Part shown: piece after piece, positions 9,001 to 11,965 of the stretch
Layout: each line of letters starts with the position of its first letter
Position numbering within the stretch: position 1 is the stretch's first letter
NCBI GenBank assembly: GCA_947581885.1
Contig: CANPWF010000041.1
Location: 1 to 11,965, forward strand
DNA length: 11,965 nt
Direction: 5' to 3'
Source: an uncultured Clostridia bacterium
GTDB lineage: Bacteria; Bacillota; Clostridia; Christensenellales; Borkfalkiaceae
Notes under the pieces: model-generated
What the model was told of the DNA's origin: nothing
The model's database searches: none
Seen by the model: the letters and a program-made list of their open reading frames with translations, nothing else
Position numbers and translations under genes: made by a program

Positions 9001-11341
9001 GGGTTAGATCGACGGCATCGGGGATCTCGGGAGCTTCCTTGCTGCCCTTATCGATATGCAGGGATTTGAGCCCGATCCCTTCGGCTTTCACGTCGATGGT
9101 GCCGCCGCTTACAGTGAGGGAGACTTCCCCGAGGGCGAGGTTCACGCCAAACGCGTTGAGAAGGTCGGTCGCCTGAATGAGAATTTGCAGGTTGTCGCCG
9201 CCCTGTACGGAGACGAGGGACGAGAAGTTTTCAAGCCCGAGCACCTTGGAGAGTACGGAAGTCGCTTCCTTGTTCTCCTTCGTGCCCATGAGGTCGCCGA
9301 TGAGCCCAACGACGCGGTTCACGTCCGCACGGACGTTGAGCCCGTCGATCGTGAGATACGCCGTGCCGTCCGTATAGAGCACGGAGACTTTCTTTTCAAG
9401 GCTCTGATAGTGAAGGGTAACGTCCGCCTTCACGGCGAGCGGATCGAATACGACGTTCAGATCTCCCTTCACGGTGAGCCCGCCGCCCGCATAGTTGACG
9501 GTACCCTTCACCGCGCCCGCCGTAAAGAGCGAAACGAGGTCTTTGATGTGCGAGGTGAGTTCGACGTAGTCCTCCGTCCCCTCGATCTCGGCGGGTGCCT
9601 CTGCGTCGGTGAAGCCGATCGTCGCTTCGAGGCCGATGCCCGCGACGGCGAATTCCGTATGGACGGAATCGAGCGAAACGTCGAATTTCTTCTCGCTCTG
9701 CAATTTTTCTTCGTTGATGAAATAGTTGAAATCGATGGGAATGACAACACTGCCGAGATCGAGTTCGACGTGCGAGGACGCTTTCCCCGATCCCTCGACG
9801 TGCCGCACCGCCGCGTTCATGATGGCGTTGAGCGGATCATCCCCTTCCGATTTCGCCTCGCTTCCTTCCGTTTCCTCCCCTTTGAAGAGGTCCATAAGTT
9901 CGGAAACGGTGAGCTTAACTTTGAGATCCCCCACGGAGAGATACGCCGTGCCGCTCTTCAAATAGAGCTGTACGCTCCCGATCTTGGCGCGGACTTCGAG
10001 GTCGTTCAAGAACTTCGTGAGCCCTTCCCCTTCGAAACTCGGAATGGCTCCGCCCGTGTGAAGGTCGACGTACACGATGCCCTCGACGGGGGTACCGTCG
10101 ATATTCAAATCGAGTTTTAGCGTCGTGGGCTTTTCGAGCACGGGCGCGAACGCCATGCCGAGAGCCCCCTTCCCGTCGAGCACGGGATCGGGTGCGCCCG
10201 TCGCTTCCATCTGCATGTACGGTTCGAAATAGCCCGTAAAGATGTCGTTGACGATCCCCGAAACGTCCTGCTCATAGTCGTAATCGGTCTGCGAGACAGC
10301 CGAGCAGTTGACGGTAACGCCCATCGTCGCCGTGTAGGCTTCCTCGATGTTCGTACGAACGGTGTTGAAGTTTTCGTCGAAGGTGAAGCTCGCGTGGATC
10401 TCCTTAAAGACGGGGACATCCGAAAGTCCGCCCGTGAAGATCATCTGGTTGGCGTAGTAGGCGGGAGCCCCCTCGTTGCCGCCCGTCTCCTCGTTTTGGG
10501 TGATCTCGGGCTTCAAATTGAGTTGAAGGGTATAGGTGCCGTCGCCGTTGTTGACGACTTGCCAACCGTCGTCCGCGATCGTCTCGGGGCGGATGACATA
10601 GACGGAGAGCTCGTAGGCGGGAAGCCCGCGGGTCGCCTTAAATCCCGTATCGAGGATGCCGTTGCCGTTGGTGTCCTCTTCGGGATCGCACTTGCCGTTG
10701 CCGTTCAGGTCGGGCTCGTGGTGGTTGATGTACATGTTCGCGGTGGGCGTTCCCGTGATCCAAGGGGTATCCAACCCGTTGTAAGTGGAAGAGTTCCCCG
10801 CCGCTTCGCGCCATACGACGCGGTCGATGGATTCGATATAGCAAAACTCCCGCGCGGCGTTCACCATACTGCTCTTGGTGACATCGGCGGAGATGAGGAT
10901 GCCTTCGTTATAGCGTTTGTAGGTGCGAACGTCCTGTTCGCCGATGGGAGTAAAGACGGTGCCGTGCACGTCCGCATACCAATGCGGATGCTGACGGAAC
11001 TGCCAATTGAGGCGGCCGAAGATCTCTTCGCCCGTGTATTTGCCCTCTTCGAAGGTCTCCCCGCTTTCGAGGGGATACATCACCGAACCGTAATCGAGGT
11101 CGATCGGAATGGCTTCGCGCTTCTTGAAGAGCGCGTTCACGCCGAATGCCGCCGTCGCCGCGACGAGCACGCCGCAGACCGCCGCCACCGCCTTTTTGGA
11201 AGCGGACATCTTGCGCCTCTTGCGGAGCGCGACACCGCCTTTCTTTTCGCGGACCGCACGCGGCCGACGCTTATTTTTGATGTCGTGAAGTTCGCTTTCC
11301 GCCGCTTCGAGGATGGTTTCGACGGGATTTTCTTCGGACAT
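5891..11341 (-). CDS. Giant membrane-anchored or secreted multidomain surface protein (frameshifted)
   Basis: This frame encodes 1816 residues; about 1776 are authentic, and roughly the last 40 (after T1776, codon 6016-6014) look like out-of-frame translation. Residues 1-50 are cytoplasmic and very basic; 51-71 form one hydrophobic segment, either a signal anchor or a long signal peptide with VNA (68-70) as a possible cleavage site. Residues 211-231 contain two Asp/Asn-rich calcium loops, DLNGNGKCDPEE and DTNGNGILD, as in dockerin, EF-hand or thrombospondin type 3 sequences. Residues about 405-1240 hold diverged beta-rich modules marked by GDLKVKLTVSELMDLF (471), DGLNVRADVNRVVGLIGDL (666), AGVRVRLASSDLSDIEA (856) and NPVRLYAPADEILTIL (1160). 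From about 1688 InlB-like beta repeats begin (RHTVTFKHNG, ending YVVWT). The start at 11341 is chosen over an ORF start 28 codons upstream because AAGGAG lies 6 bases before it and the longer start falls at the -10 box. Its role is not recognised; a cell-surface adhesive or structural function is inferred from architecture only. Confidence 0.93.
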   Translation of the reverse strand: MSEENPVETILEAAESELHDIKNKRRPRAVREKKGGVALRKRRKMSASKKAVAAVCGVLVAATAAFGVNALFKKREAIPIDLDYGSVMYPLESGETFEEGKYTGEEIFGRLNWQFRQHPHWYADVHGTVFTPIGEQDVRTYKRYNEGILISADVTKSSMVNAAREFCYIESIDRVVWREAAGNSSTYNGLDTPWITGTPTANMYINHHEPDLNGNGKCDPEEDTNGNGILDTGFKATRGLPAYELSVYVIRPETIADDGWQVVNNGDGTYTLQLNLKPEITQNEETGGNEGAPAYYANQMIFTGGLSDVPVFKEIHASFTFDENFNTVRTNIEEAYTATMGVTVNCSAVSQTDYDYEQDVSGIVNDIFTGYFEPYMQMEATGAPDPVLDGKGALGMAFAPVLEKPTTLKLDLNIDGTPVEGIVYVDLHTGGAIPSFEGEGLTKFLNDLEVRAKIGSVQLYLKSGTAYLSVGDLKVKLTVSELMDLFKGEETEGSEAKSEGDDPLNAIMNAAVRHVEGSGKASSHVELDLGSVVIPIDFNYFINEEKLQSEKKFDVSLDSVHTEFAVAGIGLEATIGFTDAEAPAEIEGTEDYVELTSHIKDLVSLFTAGAVKGTVNYAGGGLTVKGDLNVVFDPLAVKADVTLHYQSLEKKVSVLYTDGTAYLTIDGLNVRADVNRVVGLIGDLMGTKENKEATSVLSKVLGLENFSSLVSVQGGDNLQILIQATDLLNAFGVNLALGEVSLTVSGGTIDVKAEGIGLKSLHIDKGSKEAPEIPDAVDLTPVIEKIPAILNAQEIALKGAINIAVKDTEVALIVKEGLVSWKDGVEVYLDAAIDFNGTRIPLKLAVKDKAFDLSVAGVRVRLASSDLSDIEAKLFEVYAHVRDSVNEMIEGSDPLPELSKFSDLTNALQGLGIAVQAAEEAEEDGAFDWTELVNEIGISSSEKEGGLLHLAFKGIELDLCNEPDQDGLVGLYVEFGSSDFAVTGEFHAAVSEKAFPEIAGDAFGKDQFITLIDYLGTAVELLDTTDLTLSFTGTVTSTDPAYGTYGGVKYDITASMETHRENTDENGNKKGLLHIDVDGKNLWVDSSIYAHASINVRAQNSADTSLFIDLFIVDGAPKDTKNGTVAVSGEAEKDGNLDFYVTLSQYGDVNSNENTVLGYNPVRLYAPADEILTILSAALPMLGVDVDILNNYMVNKWLSLDNIAQLKALTPLVGGLLGENVQKTVADVSGLLNQLFGDKKDAQADTENGEGTPAAKSRAAKAEPSEFSLADYFTFSIDEGKLKIELASDKLYGKTGLNNVVATLTREAQDEKPEGNSYARFTSLNLQNIYGNDCRENTSLQGTIGYEEITPALPTGEYRSFLGAEKLILSLVKSATHEVKSDEVISGEEAQHTYAVNNNFYIDGSATIKLHLGGLKLTEITIRVIAISVTVDENGELGINIRLAYDGARMAVTLINGNSTVDLTIKGGMVYMKRVQTTYYKTATWTDWSSGWRDCDPPIILYRVTPLGSFTADILDHIGFILNFGDTITNALGSAMGSGSGSTTTSTKVDFGKRLSDVLASYNYTEEVVENNKITTPAAWDLTINGDALAKGVLGNLNITIAENSEGYIRDITASTSVVSIIDATVSLHWRNPGGTMEEGVTDQTHDIVSEDKLDDKASGFGGMTEKLLAQGWGTEDYAGFATFLEGQRHTVTFKHNGSQGEETLGTQEVIVSTGADSYAERAVYSALNYPDISDSKYAPADQLQVMGWTEFAPGTALPSDYVVWTQAHGHPVEVTSAQRQNSATVGTMTKRKIFGITKPTCGTVRKLPLEIPPRR

Positions 11342-11354
11342 TTGTATCTCCTTC

Positions 11355-11391
11355 GGGGCGGGGTCACTCGAAAAAATGACAGACTCGCCCC
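11355..11391 (-). promoter_or_regulatory. Leader hairpin before the giant gene's ribosome binding site
   Basis: In the predicted leader, GGGGCG (11391-11386) can pair with CGCCCC (11360-11355), with an inner GTCA/TGAC pairing closing a T-rich loop. The base of the stem ends 1 base before the ribosome binding site AAGGAG (11353-11348). It could affect translation or mRNA stability. The complementarity is seen; the function is inferred. Confidence 0.35.
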
Positions 11392-11410
11392 TGTGTAACA
11401 CAATTTTATG

Positions 11411-11427
11411 ACATGATTGTATCATGT
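11411..11427. promoter_or_regulatory. Perfect dyad overlapping the -10 box (candidate operator)
   Basis: ACATGAT (11411-11417), a TGT spacer and ATCATGT (11421-11427) form a perfect 7+3+7 inverted repeat. The TACAAT -10 box on the minus strand (11416-11421) lies in its centre. A dimeric repressor bound here would block RNA polymerase. No regulator gene is present in the window to match it, so the binding protein is unknown. Confidence 0.5.
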
Positions 11428-11444
11428 ATGACAGGCTTTGTCAA
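11416..11444 (-). promoter_or_regulatory. Strong SigA-type promoter of the giant surface-protein gene
   Basis: On the minus strand TTGACA (11439-11444, 6 of 6) and TACAAT (11416-11421, 5 of 6) are separated by the ideal 17 bases. The predicted start near 11409 gives a leader of about 68 bases. Upstream, 11445-11500 is AT-rich with A and T tracts resembling an UP element. This is the best promoter in the window. Confidence 0.85.
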
Positions 11445-11550
11445 CAGAAATCACGGCTTTTTTCTGAAAAAAATTAAGATTTGAAAATTTTTTATAATGT
11501 CAGCCCGCGCACGCGTGGGAAGGGAAAAGGGGTTGCGTGTACGGAAGGCT
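11445..11550. other. AT-rich upstream block without a gene
   Basis: The first half has runs of A and T, probably an UP element or curved DNA serving the promoter beside it. A plus-strand TATAAT (11493-11498) has no good -35 partner and no gene downstream. The second half is GC-rich, with CGCGCACGCGTGGG and a G-rich run, and shows nothing recognisable. Confidence 0.5.
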
Positions 11551-11766
11551 ATAATAATGTCACCCTGAGCCGAAGGGTCGTCCGCCCTTGACGACCCTTC
11601 GAGTCGAACGGGTCACCGCAGTTTTAAGATATAAGTCTAAGGTGATTCCTACTTCGCGCAAGGACGCGCTCGTGCCGCCCAAGGAATAAACAGAATAAGG
11701 CGGGGCGACGACGCTGTCCGACCGTAAAGGGCACGCTCGGACAGCTGCTCGGAATGACGTAATTAT
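11551..11766. mobile_element. MITE-like element with imperfect 20-bp terminal inverted repeats
   Basis: The left end ATAATAATGTCACCCTGAGC (11551-11570) matches the reverse complement of the right end (11747-11766) at 15 of 20 positions. Inside are a perfect 12-bp stem, CGAAGGGTCGTC / GACGACCCTTCG with a 7-base loop (11571-11601), and a 9-bp stem, GCTGTCCGA / TCGGACAGC (11713-11745). Elements beginning TGTCAYYCTGAGC and ending in its complement are common non-coding repeats in bacterial genomes. No transposase or coding pattern lies inside, so it would be non-autonomous. The ends are seen; mobility is inferred. Confidence 0.6.
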
Positions 11767-11897
11767 ACAGTTCCGTACACTTGAGGGTTGTGCGTTCCCC
11801 CCCTCGCTGTCCCCTTTGGGGAAAGTGTCCCGCAGGGACAAAAGGGGTTGGGAGCATACGAACCCCCACCCCTACCCCGCCCCCTTCGAAAGGGGGC
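11760..11897. repeat. Dispersed intergenic repeat with hairpins (copy 2, diverged)
   Basis: The sequence ATTATACAGTTCCGTACACT matches the opening of copies 1 and 3. It is followed by CCTCGCTGTCCCC, a TGTCCC-GCA-GGGACA hairpin (about 11826-11840) and a perfect GCCCCCTT-CGA-AAGGGGGC hairpin (11879-11897). It overlaps the right end of the MITE-like element by a few bases. No gene is visible in it. Confidence 0.6.
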
Positions 11898-11915
11898 AGG
11901 TAATAAGGTCGGCGT

Positions 11916-11965
11916 GATGATACGGTTGCGTACACTCACACCCCCTCAGTCACGCCAAGGGCGGC
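11916..11965. repeat. Dispersed intergenic repeat (copy 3, cut by the window edge)
   Basis: GATGATACGGTTGCGTACAC followed by TCACACCCCCTCAGTC closely follows the first 37 bases of copy 1, in the same orientation. It ends in ACGCCAAGGGCGGC at the window edge, which may be the start of a hairpin variant. Confidence 0.65.

Noticed and set aside
11341..11425. The longer start at 11425 for the giant protein
   Set aside because: The codon overlaps the -10 box upstream of the predicted transcript start and has no ribosome binding site, while 11341 has AAGGAG at a 6-base spacing.
11480..11500. A plus-strand promoter (TATAAT at 11493-11498)
   Set aside because: No -35 at proper spacing and no plus-strand gene downstream; the block is better explained as AT-rich DNA upstream of the minus-strand promoter.

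Overview
The window looks like a chromosomal segment from a Gram-positive, probably gut-associated, member of the Clostridia. The evidence is the Clostridia/Bacillus-type SecA, consensus SigA promoters with AAGGAG ribosome binding sites, a small DUF1893 protein, an aldo/keto reductase with a ferredoxin-like tail, and CTCCCCC-AAA-GGGGGAG hairpin repeats of a kind common between genes in gut Firmicutes. Placement near Christensenellales is a guess from general resemblance only. Every convincing gene is on the minus strand, so the biological reading order runs from high to low coordinates.

Layout in transcription order. 11965-11445: non-coding, with two copies of a repeat family, a MITE-like inverted-repeat element (11551-11766) and an AT-rich block. 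11444-11342: a near-perfect promoter (TTGACA, 17 bp, TACAAT) whose -10 box sits inside a perfect 7+3+7 dyad, then a short leader with a hairpin and a strong ribosome binding site. 11341-5130: one very large gene for a membrane-anchored or secreted surface protein, split in this sequence by a frame break near 6014; rejoining the frames gives about 2070 residues. 5089-5064: intrinsic terminator. 5063-4981: degenerate 8-bp tandem repeats. 4886-3777: aldo/keto reductase with two [4Fe-4S] motifs. 3696-3265: DUF1893 protein, followed by a terminator hairpin with the stop codon in its loop. 3088-176: secA, with its own candidate promoter. 170-131: long hairpin. 72-1: another copy of the end repeat.

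The reductase and the DUF1893 gene could share a transcript (80 bp apart, no terminator seen). A terminator and a fresh promoter separate them from secA, and the surface-protein gene is a separate unit. SecA is the general export motor and would be expected to export the giant protein, but that is a family-level statement and not evidence of a dedicated system.

The least explained item is the giant protein. It has a basic cytoplasmic N-terminus, a hydrophobic segment, a calcium-loop motif, at least three or four diverged beta-rich modules that I cannot assign to a named family, and C-terminal InlB-type beta repeats interrupted by the frame break. Base composition also falls along the gene. 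I see no CRISPR array, tRNA, rRNA, transposase or phage gene.
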